A stretch of DNA of 64,000 nt from Symbiodinium microadriaticum (lineage: Eukaryota; Sar; Dinophyceae; Suessiales; Symbiodiniaceae): NCBI GenBank assembly GCA_001939145.1, contig LSRX01000251.1, positions 131,363 through 195,362 on the forward strand, read 5' to 3'. The notes under the pieces are model-generated. The model was not told the DNA's origin. It saw only the letters and a program-made list of their open reading frames with translations, and did not search any database. Positions 44,009-55,650 of the stretch are shown in pieces; positions within the stretch are counted from its first letter, which is position 1; every line of letters starts with the position of its first letter. The position numbers and the translations under genes are program-made.

Positions 44009-44637
44009 CTGGAGACCCAAACCCCTTCGGCCGCCTCCCACTTGTCAGGTCAACTCCGCAGCAGATGCCTTCGGCAAGCACAACGACTGTGGGGTTGGTG
44101 CTTCCTTCAGGTCGCTTGCTTTGGTTCTCGCGCCGCTACACAGTCAGTGACTTCACGCGGTTTGGCCTTCCTATGCCGCCCGACGCAAACCTTGACATCT
44201 CCATCTACGAGACACTCGCACAGCGCTTTGTGTTGCTCGCTTTCTGGAAGGCCCACGGTTCAGGACGCTTGGCTCTCACATTGCCCGCTTTGTCTGACAA
44301 TAGTGGGGCTGAGTCTGTGTGTGACAAACTTTACACCTCTAAAGTCCCGCTAAATCTCTTTGTGCGGAAATTCTCGATGTGGAGCTCCATCACTGGTATC
44401 GTTCTTGATTGCAGTCACATTGCAGGCGAGAAGAACAATGACGCAGATCTGCTTTCACGATGGGACGGTGCTTCCAGCTTGCCTGCAAAGTTTCTACCAG
44501 CGAATCGCATCAAGCTGTCACTTGAGGAGGCCAGATTTCAAGTTTCACTTTTTCCCTCAGACACTTTCTTGCTTTGGGAGCCGCCAGCCCCACATACATT
44601 GGGCCCGTCGAAGAAAGGCTCCAAAAAGCGGAAGTGA
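44005..44637 (+). pseudogene. DIRS-like element: RNase H domain
   Basis: A 210-codon frame. SDNSGAESVCDKLYT (44293-44337) is the RNase H D-x2-G/A-type catalytic segment, and HIAGEKNNDADLLSRWDG (44419-44469) matches the H-x2-G-x2-N-x2-AD-x-LSR end of retroelement RNase H domains. FLLWEPPAP lies near the C-terminus, followed by a lysine-rich tail. It removes the RNA strand during reverse transcription. The frame is intact, but the upstream RT is not. Confidence 0.7.
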
Positions 44638-45271
44638 GCTCAGCAGAGCTTGCGTACTTCACCTCACTTCTACACTTGGGGCTTTTCGAGTGTCTTGCGA
44701 GGTTTCGGCTTGCCAGTTTCTCACTTGGGCTTTGCGACTGCTCAGCTTAACCAGCTTTCAAGTCTCGCCATGATCGAAGATCTGGCCGAGGCATTCGGAC
44801 GCTTTGAGCAGTCACTTACCGGCACTTCTGCTTTGCATGTGTTCGTGTTCTTCAGCTTTGCTTAGTCGGGCACGCTCTAGCTTTCACGCCGTAGCTTTTG
44901 GTGTTGCGTGGTGTAGGACTAGCCTGAACGTGAATGTCTTCTAGACGGATGTCAGATCATAGTTTGCAACCTGAACTAGATGGCAGTCTGAAGTCCGCTG
45001 TGCGTGGGCACCGAGGAAGAGGACTCCGTCAAGCAGTAGTTGAGTTGGTCAGTCGTTTTGCCATGCATTCTTTGGTGGGCATTGACGACGTCAGTTCCTG
45101 GATTCATCCCCTTGCAAGCTGTTATTGGCCCGGATCAGAGTGACATGAAATGTACTTTCGAAGGATCGCACTCCTCGATTTAACACCCAAGCTGTCCGAA
45201 TGAAAGTGTCATGAGCTCGTGCCTAAGTTGCAAAGCCTTCCACGTCTCCTGAGTCCTCGAGCTCTAGCGCC

Positions 45272-46498
45272 ATGGAAGAGAAAAGGGAAAAGTCGGCAAA
45301 GTTCAAAGATGCCGCAGCTCTCAAGGAGGTTCTTGCTGCTGACTCCAACGAGAAGGGCAAGGAAACGAAGGATGATGCGTGCAGGGGGTCGGGGCCTCGT
45401 CGTTGTTCTGTTCTTGCTGATAGAAAGGAAGATAAAGAGGGCAAGGAGAAGAAGGATAAGGATAAGAAGGGCAAGAAGGAGAAGAGGGAGAAAAATGAGA
45501 AGAAGGAAGAAAAGGATGGCAAGGAGAATAACAAGAAAACCACGAAGGAAAAGCCGAATGCTGAGGATGAGACCAACGTTGTCGAAGGGCTAGCTGGGTA
45601 TCCCGCACTCAGCAATTTGGACAGCTTGCAAGTGCATGTGACCCATGCCCTCACCGGCGTGAGCTTGGGGGCTTTCCGCGCGTTGGAAACTGACTCGGTT
45701 CAAGACCTCAAAAGCCAGGTGGCCAGGAAGATTGACCCCGAACGTCCCTGGACTGTCACTGGAAGTTTGATCCGCGAGAACCAGGTGCTTCCAGACGCTA
45801 GCATGCTGCAGAATCTCCTCCCGAACCTGAACACGGGGCTTGAGCTCAAGGATGCCAACCTCAGCGAGCCCATTGAACTTCAGTACCTTCAGCAGGTTGC
45901 CGGAGAAGCCCTTGGCAGGAGAGAGCTCGTGCTCATTCCCGAAGTGATCCAGAAGTTTCTCAATCCCTGTCAGGTGAAGGCTTACAAGCCAGATGTTCAA
46001 TGGATCCTCAAGGACTTTTGTGTCCGCAGCAGCGCCGAGGAACTCGCTGCGGATTGGGAGCGCGAGTCCTCCAGGAGCGCGGTGGTCTCAGTTGACTTGA
46101 CGGATCCAGAACCGCGTGTGCGTGTTGGCGACTTCTTGCAGCTCAAAGAGGGGCACAGAGGCGTAAGGCGTGACATTGAGTATGTGCTGAGTTGCCACTA
46201 TGAAAAAGGCATCTTCACTTTCAACTACTACCTTTTTCAAAATGGCTCCTTCAAAGCCCCCAGCATGGAGGATGCCAATGCTCCTTATGGTTGGCATGGC
46301 GCAGACTCTCTCACTGACAAGATGGCGCTTTCAGTGTCCCCGGTGCTTGGGCCAAGAGGATGGAGCCGGCACAATTTCGTAAGACCCAGGCCTCTGGGTC
46401 ATTGTTTGAAGATGGTTTTACATTTTTGGTCTACTTCAACCCAGCAAGAAACAAAAAAGATCATATTACACACTGTCCCGACCATGCTTCAGGTCTGT
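45272..46498 (+). CDS. Lys/Glu-rich protein with a ubiquitin-like segment, function unknown
   Basis: Not recognised as a named protein. The start ATG 45272 lies four bases after an AG (45266-45267), a plausible SL acceptor. Residues 1-100 are dominated by Lys and Glu. Residues about 115-185 read LQVHVTHALTGVSLG then LETDSVQDLKSQVARKI and LPDASMLQNLLPN, the strand-helix pattern of the ubiquitin-like modules common in dinoflagellate proteins. A C-terminal part includes VGDFLQLKEGHRGVRRDIEY and YGWHGADSL. There is no signal peptide or membrane segment. Coding character leaves this frame near 46380: GSLFEDGFTFLVYFNP reads in the next frame to TGA 46498-46500, while the original frame runs on to 46567. 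Either a small indel or an unusual intron (GTAAGA at 46379, AG at 46491-46492) is present. Confidence 0.55.
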
Positions 46499-47305
46499 GA
46501 CGGCTCAGCAGCTGTCGCTGCCCTGCGCCCTTGCAGCGCTCCAGCGCGAGGGCCTCACGGTCGCTGAGGTCCTTGGAGCCGAGCGTTTGCATGGCCATGC
46601 CTTGAGGCTTGGCTGTGACTTGCTTTTGGCTGCGAGAGATGGGAGTAGCTCTTCTTTGGTAGCTGTGTACTTCCACCTCCTTCAGCTGCCCTTCGCTGCA
46701 AAGATTGATGCTTTGGGCAAGGACTTTTCGGATCGCTACCTTGGCCATGCCGTTTTCATGAGCAGCCTGGATGCTGCTATTGTCCAGAACGTGACCCATG
46801 TTCTCGTCTTGTGGTACTCGGATCAGGCCATGACCCTGCGCTGGTACCTGAGTCCCATCCCAGCCGCCTTCAGAGACTTTCGCTGCCGGCTCGCTGCAGC
46901 GTGGCTGCCCAACAGTGAGGAGAGGATCGAGCGCTTTAACAAGCTCCTGCGCTCAGAGATCTCCCAGGTTGCTATGCAGCCGCTGCTCGTCGAGCTTCCG
47001 AAGGACACTTGTTCCAATGTCCTGTGCAAAGCGGGTCAGAGCTGCACGAAGCACTTTCATCTCTTCCAGGTGCCCTTTGTACCGCGCTGCGAGCTCAGAG
47101 AGCTGTGTGCCATGAACAAGAAGATCCACCAAAGATGCCCTTGGCACCACTGCAAGCCGCTGCGAAACGGGGCACCCCTTGCGCCCCCCGGCTGCTGCGT
47201 GCAACTGCGGCAGCTGGATGCCACCACGGAGCCCTGGAAGCCCAAGGAGAAGCCGCTCAAGGACAAGCAGCTAGGTTTTAGAGTAGTCCTGTTTAGGGTG
47301 TAGGG
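46497..47305 (+). CDS. Second long frame overlapping the previous gene, unrecognised
   Basis: A 268-codon frame open from GTG 46497 (the frame may enter from upstream) to TAG 47301-47303. Early residues are CALAALQREGLTVAEVLG. The middle contains NVTHVLVLWYSDQAMTLRWY. The C-terminal third is Cys/His-rich (CSNVLCKAGQSCTKHFH; CAMNKKIHQRCPWHHC), which could bind metal. Minus-strand frames here are much shorter. It is either a separate protein or, if an intron or indel lies near 46380-46495, the C-terminal half of the preceding one. I favour one gene because no independent ATG or leader is visible. Confidence 0.45.
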
Positions 47306-47318
47306 TTTAGGGTTCAGG
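47290..47318 (+). repeat. Interstitial telomere-like heptads
   Basis: GTTTAGGGTGTAGGGTTTAGG then GTTCAGG (29 bases in all): about three imperfect TTTAGGG units, overlapping the stop of the preceding frame. Confidence 0.45.
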
Positions 47319-49794
47319 AGGCTGCAGGTCCTCCAGTACTGGCTTTTTTCTTTTGTAACTTGAGGCTTATAAATTCTGAACAGCAGAAAGAAGGGTGGCC
47401 TTGTTTTGAAGGGTTAATGGAGAATCGAGGCAAGCGAAGGCAAGGGGGACCGAGACAAAGGCAGGCGACACCGGGCTATATGCAGTCCAGAAATTTCTTG
47501 AAGCTGTGCGATTTTCCAACGCTTGAAGGCGTGACCGGCCAGCTCGATTAGCTTCCCCTTGGTTGAGCATGTTGCGCAAGGTGACGGTGTCGGTGTGTAT
47601 AGTCGCTTGGTGCCCTGCATCAGTGTGAGGCTGTTCTCTGAGGAGTGATCGCAAGCCCAATTGCACAATAAAGGGCCACTGAGCACCACATGCAGGCTGC
47701 CCAACAGCTTGAATAGGATCTACGCGGCTTAAGCCTCGATGCACCTGAATGGAAAACGTCATCACCATGCTGCCTTTCAAAAGGGGAGTGAACATCGTAT
47801 TCAAGTCGGTGTAGCGGTGGCGCATGTGGAGGCTTTCTTTTAATGCAGCTCCTGAACTGTGTGATTGTGCGAGCGCAAAAGGAGCGAACCACAGACTTCC
47901 TTAATCTGGTCTGGGATGTGGTCGTTTTCCTTCTCTTACAGAAAACAGGAAGGAATTCTACACATTGATCTCAGGCAATACATCCGCTTGTTCGTTTCGG
48001 ACGTACTTTGCTGCACGAAGTCGCGGCTGCCCTTCTGCCGCCTCAACCTCAGCCAGGGAGCGGTGGATTTTGATTGGTGGCCTTTTGTCCCGAGCCAGGC
48101 GTGGTCTAGATTATTGTTAAATGTTTCGTCCCAATTCCGGATGTTGCATCTCTTTCGACAATTTGTCCAGTAATCTCTGGAGCCATTATTCGAACTTTTT
48201 GGGCTCTGCACTCGGGCAAGCTATGCAACGTGGGGGCATGAGCCAAAAAAAACATGTCAGATTTTTCAATCGGAGCACATCGCACAAGCATGGACAATGC
48301 GTATTTGCGCGCAGATTCAGGGACCAGCAGTATCTTAAATAAAGCTGGTGCAAGCACTGTGAACCAACTTCAAGACAGCTAGAAAAAGAACAGCTTCTTC
48401 TGGGCACCCACGCATTTCTGGGAGAAGAAGGGGCTATAGGCCGGATAGCCATAGTTGGGAGGCTTGGTTATCGGACAAATTCGGAGTTGGGTGGAACCCT
48501 TAAACTGAAATCGCCCAAAGCCTGGACTGCAAGCCCTAAGCCACCCACAAACGCTAAACGCTGAACGGCCCAGTTCCTGGACCATCCGGAGGGCGATAGG
48601 TCCAGTCGACTTGCGCTGCGGCCCTGAGACTTTGAGATGGGACCACCTGCCGCGCCACTGCCTAGGATGGGTTCGGAAGCCGCCAGAAATGCCAGAAATG
48701 CCGCAGATGTTGCAATGCCATTTCCTTCCAAAAATGAACCGTATGTTGAGATTGATATTGTAGTGCAGACTGCCACGGCCAATTAGCGCGTTCGCTCGCA
48801 CACTCGGAGCCATTAATGCGACTACTTTGTGGCTCTAGAGTTGAAGCCGGTAGACATGTGAGTGCATTTCACCAAGCTTTTCCGGATGCACATCTAGCTT
48901 GGGAACGGCGACGACTGACCTCAAGTCATGTATGCTTTTCCTAGCTCGCAGCAGCATGCCGATAAACTGACCAGAAGCATACTAAATACTTCAAGAACCC
49001 CTAGCGGCCCTAGCGTATAAGAAGCAGTCGTGGCTTCGATTTGAGGTCCAGGGCAACTGCCGATTCAGCCAACGCCAGCCATCCAAACAGCAGCAGAAGC
49101 CACAGCTTGCTAGCTTTGCGGAGTCCCTTCCCACATGCTGCGCGGCGCTCTGTCCTGATGCAAGCTTTTAGACCTGAAAGTGCGGCTGCTTGACAGAGGG
49201 GAGCAATGCAGTAGGCAGTGGTGTTCTTAGCGTGCAGCCGCTGGGGTCGGATTCTGGCCGCTACGATGCTACTTGCTTGTCGCTTGTTGCCGTGTTCGTC
49301 TGGCAGACTGTCTGGTTTCTCACTTGCCGGCGCCATCGCACGTCCCTATTCTCTTCTCGTGTGCCACTGCCACACCGTGGAAGGATAGTCTTCATGCGAG
49401 CTTCTGGAGGTATGAGGAGGCTGAGTCTCAGGTCGCCCGCCTGCATTTCTTTCGCCTGGCTTTACCTTGTTTGGAACACTCCACTGGACGCTCAAAGCAC
49501 GCACGCAAGAACACTGGACTTGCGACAAAAAATCTTTTCGCCTCTCGTGGACTGCTGCCGCTTACTCGCTCGTTTGATTGTTGCACTTTTCCTGCTTGTT
49601 ACGCTGTCGGGAACTTGGCCTGACAATGATTCCTTCTCTGCCCAGAACATCCCCCAAACATCCGTTCCCAACGATTTCCGCCACGTGCCGTCAAGCGCCT
49701 CAAGCGCGATTTGTACACCTCATGAGCCGGAAAGTATTCTTTCATGCCCCAGCGTGTGCATCGCCAGCATGTTGGTTGTGAGGATTTTCGGTTG
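47319..49794. other. Unassigned spacer
   Basis: Frames of up to 207 codons (49190-49813, + strand, with one hydrophobic run LLARLIVALFLLVTL) show no family motif. Minus-strand frames at 47367-47825 and 48379-48813 are equally anonymous. Confidence 0.3.
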
Positions 49795-50012
49795 CTGCTG
49801 CAGCGTCTGCTAAATATTCCTGCTCCTGCTCCTTCTCCTCCTCATGCTGCCACTTACTTCTACGAGTACCGCTACGACTACTACAACAGTTTCCTACTAC
49901 TTCCACTGCTGCTGCAGCAACTGCCGGTAGCACCACCACCAATGTCACCCCCACTACTACTGCCACAACAACAACAAGTACTACTACCACGTCTACCGCT
50001 ACACACTGTTCG
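49795..50012. repeat. Low-complexity triplet tract (CTG/CTC/ACT)
   Basis: Alternating CTG, CTC, ACTACT and CACCAC triplets. Predicted Pro/Leu-rich and Val-rich peptides across it are artefacts of the repeat. Confidence 0.75.
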
Positions 50013-52700
50013 GCGCGGCATGGAGCCTGGGCTTCGTGCTACCGGGTGGACCGAGCCAGTTCGCATGAGGCGTGCATGGGCTGCTTGAACATCGATGTCC
50101 CGTTCAAAGATCCCCATCACGGTTGTCTCCACGTTAGCCATCAGAATCATTGCTTGCCGGGTTTTTGGCGGTCAATGTCCTTGCATCGAACTTCAGTATA
50201 GAGCTTGAGGGAGGTGCGGGATTGGATTCGGAAGCTATCTTTCCAGATGTTCCGGGTCCAGCAGCGGCATCGGCCACAACATGGTCGTGACGATGGTAGA
50301 GTTGTACCGGAGGCAAAAGAACAGAGCTTGAAGGGTGGTTGCTTGGTTGAGCGTTTGTGAATCCAGGTGCAAGGCGCGGATCCTCGGAAAGCAGGCGCCG
50401 CTGATTCCATTGTTCAAGTGCCTAATGGTGTGACCCTTTTGGCCTGTCTCCCCCACTGCATGCATCGCACCGTGCCTAGGTTCCATGGTTCTTGGAACCT
50501 GCCCCGAAATCTACCCTGGAGTCTCGAGTGTCAAGTCTCGAAAAAGCAGATCTCGTCGTAGTAGTTTCCTTGGCACCGCAAGGTGTGGATACTCCTTGCT
50601 TGCTTTACGGCGCCGGGCACTGTCCGCCCTGCTGCATGCAGAAGGGGCAAGGGGTGGCTTAGTAACATATGCCAGAGCTGCTGCTCGGTACTGACGATCC
50701 TTTGCCATAGTCGATGTTTCCCCACCCTCGGGACGTCTTTCACGCCGAAGGTTGCAGAAGACATCCGCCAAGCTCTGTCTTCCGACGATGCTTGTGCCGC
50801 AGACTCTTGTGGGCTAGGCATGCTGCAGGCCAGAGTGTTACGGCGCTTGAGGAAATGCACCTGAACGTTCTGTCCATGGTTTTGTCGGATGCGGGCTTTC
50901 AATGCGGTTCTGGCATGGTAGAATCTATGCCACTGTAACTTTGCAGCTTGTGTTGTTCGGATTCGTCCGATGTCCCTGTTTCTCTGTACAACGTCAAGCA
51001 GGCCCAGATTTATGAGTTCGATTGTTCTCAGCTGTTCCCGCCCGCCGCTGACAGGCGATCATTACTTCATGTCGACGATTCGCCCGAATACAATTGAATC
51101 TGCCAGTGGACAGAATTGGGAAGATCATGTTGCCATGTCTCCGAAGCATAGTTTACATCACATCTCCCACCGACCGGCTTCGTGCAGGTGGGCGCGAGCC
51201 AGGAGGCTCGAAGCATTCAGCGATTTGGAGCCTGGTGGGAGCTTCGAAGCACGGCGCGAGCTTGTCCTTGTAGATGCTGTAGATGAAAGGGTGTCAGTTC
51301 AAATAAAAGGCGTGATGTCTCCTTTCCTAAAAAAATGAGTACGAATAGCAGCTTGGTCCATCTTGTGGTGGTGGAGTTTGCCCCAATATACCGCAACACA
51401 CTCTTTGCCTGGCATGTTACAGGAGCAAGGGCAACTTACGGTAATCGACATAGCGTTCACCCAATGACATAGAAGATGTGCCAGGTGGAGGGCAGCTCAT
51501 ACTGGCAAGGCCCGGCCTGTGCAGCACGGGACCGAGTGTAGGAATGAGAAGCAGCCTTTGTTTTACGCACGGATATCTACTGACAACGAAGGCCTGTACA
51601 TGCCGGACAGAGAGAGCCATGCAGGTGTGCGCGAAACCGGCACCACGTGCTTCTTCAGCAACTGTCCGGGCAGAGCCTGCACTTGCAAGTTATACGGAGC
51701 TGGGTGGGGATCTTGAGCTCTTGAAGGGGCACCTCACATCATCAACCCAAGCTGGACTCTAAACGCCAGAAGCCGCCAAACTACCCAAGCTCTTGCGTGC
51801 TTCCTTGGATGAGGACTGAATCCCGTGGACTGCCATCACTGGCGATGTGTTTGCCAGGAGGCAAGGGGAGAGAATTGAGGTCACACACCAGCCTGCTGCC
51901 TTTGATGGCTTTGCAGGGCAACAAATACAACCCAGCCGATGGAGGGGCCTGCGTGGCAAACGACGCTTGGCCTGCACTGAGCGCAAAAGGCAGCAGCTTC
52001 AAGTTGGGGCCTCCGGGCTGATTGACATGACCAGAATCTTTCAATGCTTGTTGAAGACGTGTGTGCAAAGCTTGCTGCCTGTTTCGTTCTGCAAGGATTC
52101 TCCTTCGGCCAGGCGGATGACGGGCAAGACCTGCTGGCTGACAAGCTGCCCGGTGGAGTACGGATCCACGCAGCAACTCTGCAGAAGTAATTGGGCAGCC
52201 AGGGCTCCCATGCTTGCCGCGCAAATCACTTATCGAGACTTCCGCAGTCATGATGTTTGTCAGGACAGTGTCAGAATTCTGATTTCCCGGTTGCTGTTGT
52301 GCTTTCTTCTGAAGGCTATTCTGTTTGCTCGCTTGCCGCTGATGTCGTTTACAGCCTGTGGCCCCTGCGTTCAGCAGTGGGCCCAGCCCGTGTCCCATTT
52401 CTCGATCTACGAACTCTTCGATATCTGAGAGAGGTTTGAGGCTTTGTAGTATGAGTTGAAAGCTTCAGGTTCTAGTCTAGTGTACCACGATCATGGCAGG
52501 GAGGCGGTTGCGGATGCGGCATTTCGCTCAGGCAGCTGAAGTTAATGTTCCCTTGGCTACATTTCCAAGGGAATGTGGGATGACAGCATATGGTTTCAAG
52601 ACAGATGATGACTTGCTGCTGCTGTTTCTGGACAGGGCTGCTCCAGGAGCTGGGCCCAGTGCCACCACATGACGACATGTCAAGTGCTGCCAAGAGATGA
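50013..52700. other. Unassigned; one coding-like patch at 50740-50862
   Basis: 50740-50862 (+) reads KVAEDIRQALSSDDACAADS then CGLGMLQARV, a Cys-containing pattern I associate loosely with short motifs in dinoflagellate secreted proteins; no exon partners were found. Opposed long frames at 51781-52398 (minus, 205 codons) and 51847-52428 (plus, 193 codons) cannot be resolved. Confidence 0.25.
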
Positions 52701-52775
52701 TGGGAGTTGCTGATGGGGCTGTGTAGCGTTTGCCATCAAGGGTCCAATGACTCGGCCCATCTGCACAATGTTACG

Positions 52776-53463
52776 ACATCTCTTTGGCTGCCACGAGACA
52801 TGTGTCTACCTCCAGTTTCGAAGCCGACCGGCCCTTTGCAGTTGCAGTGTGCAGAACACCCAAGGTGTGTCGGACACGAGTGCGTTTGCGATGTCGGGTT
52901 CGAGTTCCAGAAGGCCAAAGGCCAGCCTGCATACATCGGCAGTGTCCACTGTTCTTTAAACTGGGTCCTGCATTCCGCACGTTGTCATCAGTGCAAGTCT
53001 GGCCCGAGACCGGGCGGAAACTTCCGAGAGCCATGCAGACTGCCAGTGTTCTCGGCTTGGTCGGTTCGGCGAAGGCGGGGTCATCGGGCCCGTCAGTGGT
53101 GTTGCTGCAGCCGATGCCATTGCATGTAAACCATCGGGTTCCTGGCCCAACTCGGCGTGACTGGTGCCCCTTAGAGAATACATCAGGGTGCCGAACCTGC
53201 CACAAGGACATGGAGACTGACACAAAGTCTGGTGATTGCAGGAGATGCCGCGAGCGCCCCGCGAGCAATGTGATGGGCTGCCGCGGCTTTTGGGGCGAGA
53301 TATACCAGGCCGCTGTGAGGTGCTCGACAGGCTGTGTATCATCAGTTGGGCAGCATAGCGACCGGACTGATGCTTTCACGGGTTTGCAGAGAGGGCCGCC
53401 ACGCTCCGCAGCCTTGAGCCCTCCCTTTGAGACGGAACGGCAATTTCCAGCGAATGCTTGAGC
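52776..53463 (+). CDS. Possible Cys-rich/EGF-like coding fragments
   Basis: In the frame of 52707-53129, CAEHPRCVGHECVCDVGFEF has the C-x5-C-x4-C-x-C-x2-GF spacing of an EGF-like half-module, followed by CHQCKSGP. In another + frame, CRTCHKDMETDTKSGDCRRC (about 53192-53251) has C-x2-C-x12-C-x2-C spacing, as in extracellular Cys-rich repeats. A frame change or introns separate them. No signal peptide or membrane segment was located. Position just upstream of a kinase suggests, but does not show, a receptor-like kinase. Confidence 0.25.
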
Positions 53464-53884
53464 CAGCTCTCGTTCAGAGGCCCGAGTCACAGATGGACCC
53501 TTCCTCCAACTCGGAACCTGACCCTGAACCAGTAGGACTGAGAAGGTCCTGCGCAGCGGAAGCTTCCAAAACACGACCTTCAGGTGCGAACGGCGATTTT
53601 GAGCGGTGCGTTTTTGACTTCAGGGTGCGATGATTAGTGGATCCGGGTACAGCCTGGCTCGATAAGCATTTTCGGCGGGTTGGGAAGATTGAGATCTCGT
53701 CGCAACATAGCTCGTTGAACAGGGCCTGGCTTAAAGCTTAACGTGCATCAATGCCTTGCCTCGCCAGGTGAGGTGGGACGACTTCAAGCCAGACTACCAA
53801 CGGACGCTCGCCGTTTATGGCTGCTCAAGAGTTCCGTAGCACCTGGCAGATCTCTTCCAATCTCTTCCATCGCCAAGTCTGGGC

Positions 53885-54690
53885 ATGGAGACTCAGGAAG
53901 TTGGGCGCCGGTGCCTATGGCGGCGTGTACCAAGTGCGGGGCAGCCCGGACAAGGTGGTGTGCCTCGCCTCTGCGGTTTGAGGGGGGGGGACTCTTATAA
54001 GTCTCTGAAGGTCCCACTGCGAGCTGATGCGAGCTGCATCACCCGGAGGTTTCATGAATGCCCTGCACCCCAGGAAGCTCTTCAGCCATTCCGATTGGAG
54101 CGACGTAGTGCGGGAGTCGCGCTTTGCACAGACGATGAAGGCACGATATCCACGGCACTTCGTCGACTGCGTGGGCATGGGCAGTGCGCCAGACGATGGT
54201 CAGATCTTTGCCGTCTTCGAGCGTGCGACCGGCATGAGCCTTGCTGCCGCTGCTACTCGTTTTCACGTCCCAGAGGGCATGGGGCATGTCAGCCAAGCAC
54301 TGGACATCTTGGATCAGCTGCTGACAATCATGTTAGACATGATGAAGCCTGATAGCCAAGGAGCCTTGCATCAATTTATTTGTCGGTTTTGGGAGGGTCG
54401 TGAGTGGTTTATGGAGGGATGGCATTTTCAAGAGACTTTTGTCGTGCCCTGCGTGCAAGATGCCTTCGTTTCCGTAGAAACCCTGGCTTGTGTCTAGGCA
54501 AGTATCACTTCCACCTGGACTTGAAGCCGGTGGACTCCTCAGTTGGCATCATCGTGTCGTATGCCTCCTAGGCCAAGGGGTGGGGAGGAATTGTCGTGGC
54601 CTGAGGACAACATCATGATTTCCACCAGCACCGATGGCAAGGGCCACGATGTCAATGTCACGTTGATCGACTACGGCATCGTGAAGACAT
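53885..54690 (+). CDS. Protein kinase-like gene, split exons
   Basis: Phosphotransferase fold by motif. LGAGAYGGVYQV (53901-53936) is the glycine-rich nucleotide loop. LKVPLRAD (54005-54028), after AG 54000-54001, provides the Val-x-Lys-type strand. The open frame 54027-54497 includes FAVFERATGMSL at the hinge and ALDILDQLLTIMLDMM as a C-lobe helix. Exon 54498-54529 gives KYHFHLDLKP, and exon 54606-54690 gives DNIMIS then VTLIDYGIVKT. Joined in phase 0 across a GT-AG intron these restore the catalytic loop (H-x-DLKPDN) and metal-binding loop. Oddities: Leu in place of Arg in HRD, and DYG in place of DFG. The next donor is GTGAGC at 54691. The activation segment and C-terminus were not found. 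Catalytic Asp and Asn are kept, so activity is possible. Confidence 0.6.
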
Positions 54691-54699
54691 GTGAGCATG

Positions 54700-55060
54700 G
54701 AGACAGGAGCGTCGAGGAGACCCAATGCCAACCACTAAACAAGAAACATCACCGCGGCAGCAGAAAGAACGAACTCATGGTAGACCTCACCACTCCCCGA
54801 ACGCTTTCTGTGCCCGCGGGCAGGACTCTGCACAACAGCTCTTCCGCTGGTTTGGATGGGAGCTGCTCTGGGCGCCTTGCATCAGGTTCTGTCTATGGAA
54901 CACTCACGAACAAGCTTTGTGCTGCGACGGGTGGACGAGCAGTAAGGTAACGACGGAGCGTCACAGTCAGACCAAAGCAGTCGAAAAGTCGGAACGACTG
55001 TGGCGTACGCCCCGTTGGGCCCCGACGGTCATGAGGACGGGCGGGCCGGCAAAAGAAAAG
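54700..55060. other. Downstream of the kinase, no further kinase motif seen
   Basis: Frames at 54543-54950 and 54725-55066 overlap. I searched for an APE-type or later kinase motif and found none; more exons may lie here or beyond. Confidence 0.25.
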
Positions 55061-55126
55061 GCTTGAGCCGAGCTTAGCCAGGTTCAAGTCGTTCAACGGC
55101 AGAACTCTACGTTATCTCAACCAATC
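55061..55126 (+). repeat. Dispersed ~70-bp repeat, copy A
   Basis: Begins GCTTGAGCCGAGCTTAGCC after an A-rich AAAAGAAAAG, then GTTCAAGTCGTTCAACGGCA and CTACGTTATCTC. Matches copy B at 55651-55727 with few changes apart from a 10-base internal duplication in B. Confidence 0.75.
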
Positions 55127-55650
55127 AAGTTCTGCCTATTCACACTCGACCGGCGTTGGGCCCACCGGAATCAGTCTTCATCTCAGGGGTCAATGATTCC
55201 TTGCGAGGATAGTAGTATGCAATCAATGCAATAGGACTTTCCATGTGGTCGGAGAAATGTCCTTGAGACATCCAATGAAGCAATTTCCTGATCGCTGCGC
55301 CGCGATGTCCAGTACTGGCGAAGCATAGAAGCCCCATGGCATCGATGGCGAAGCCATCCCAGCCTCCTTCAGTGCGGAGGGCACCCGAGGTTGTTGGAGT
55401 AGAAAACAGGCCGGTGGGCGACCATCCGAATATCACCCGAAAGTTCAGGTCACTCCAAAGGAACGAAAAAATCGATGAGGTGCTGCCGACTCATCGTCTC
55501 CGAGTGGAGCACCCTCAGGAGGCACCCCTGCCGAAGTCGAGGGAGCATGCACCGGTGGTGATTCCACCTTAGGTGAGTCCACCCACATAGGGAGCCAGCT
55601 GTCCACTACCGTGGAGGCGATTTCTGGCAGAACCCAGCTGAAAAAAAAGC

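Larger units (their letters stand above)
41523..44870 (+). mobile_element. DIRS-like retroelement with an internally inverted RT segment
   Basis: Coding blocks along the + strand are: an oxygenase-like piece (41523-41800), a methyltransferase-like piece (41835-42620), then a block readable only on the minus strand (about 42638-43560, most of the RT), then + strand again for the RT thumb (43571-44008) and RNase H (44005-44637). RT followed by RNase H with a methyltransferase-type domain upstream is the DIRS-like arrangement. A tyrosine recombinase, diagnostic for the group, was not found, so the class is provisional. Frameshifts lie in several blocks and the copy is inactive. Outer ends were not identified. 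Confidence 0.7.

Noticed and set aside
45321-45654. Ser/Phe-rich minus-strand frames
   Set aside because: Antisense of the Lys/Glu-rich N-terminus of the + strand gene.
51781-52398. 205-codon minus-strand frame
   Set aside because: Opposed by a 193-codon + strand frame; neither shows a domain, splice structure or start context.
52771-53574. 267-codon minus-strand frame opposite the Cys-rich fragments
   Set aside because: No motifs, and the + strand carries ordered Cys spacings. Both are weak, but the minus frame has no positive evidence.
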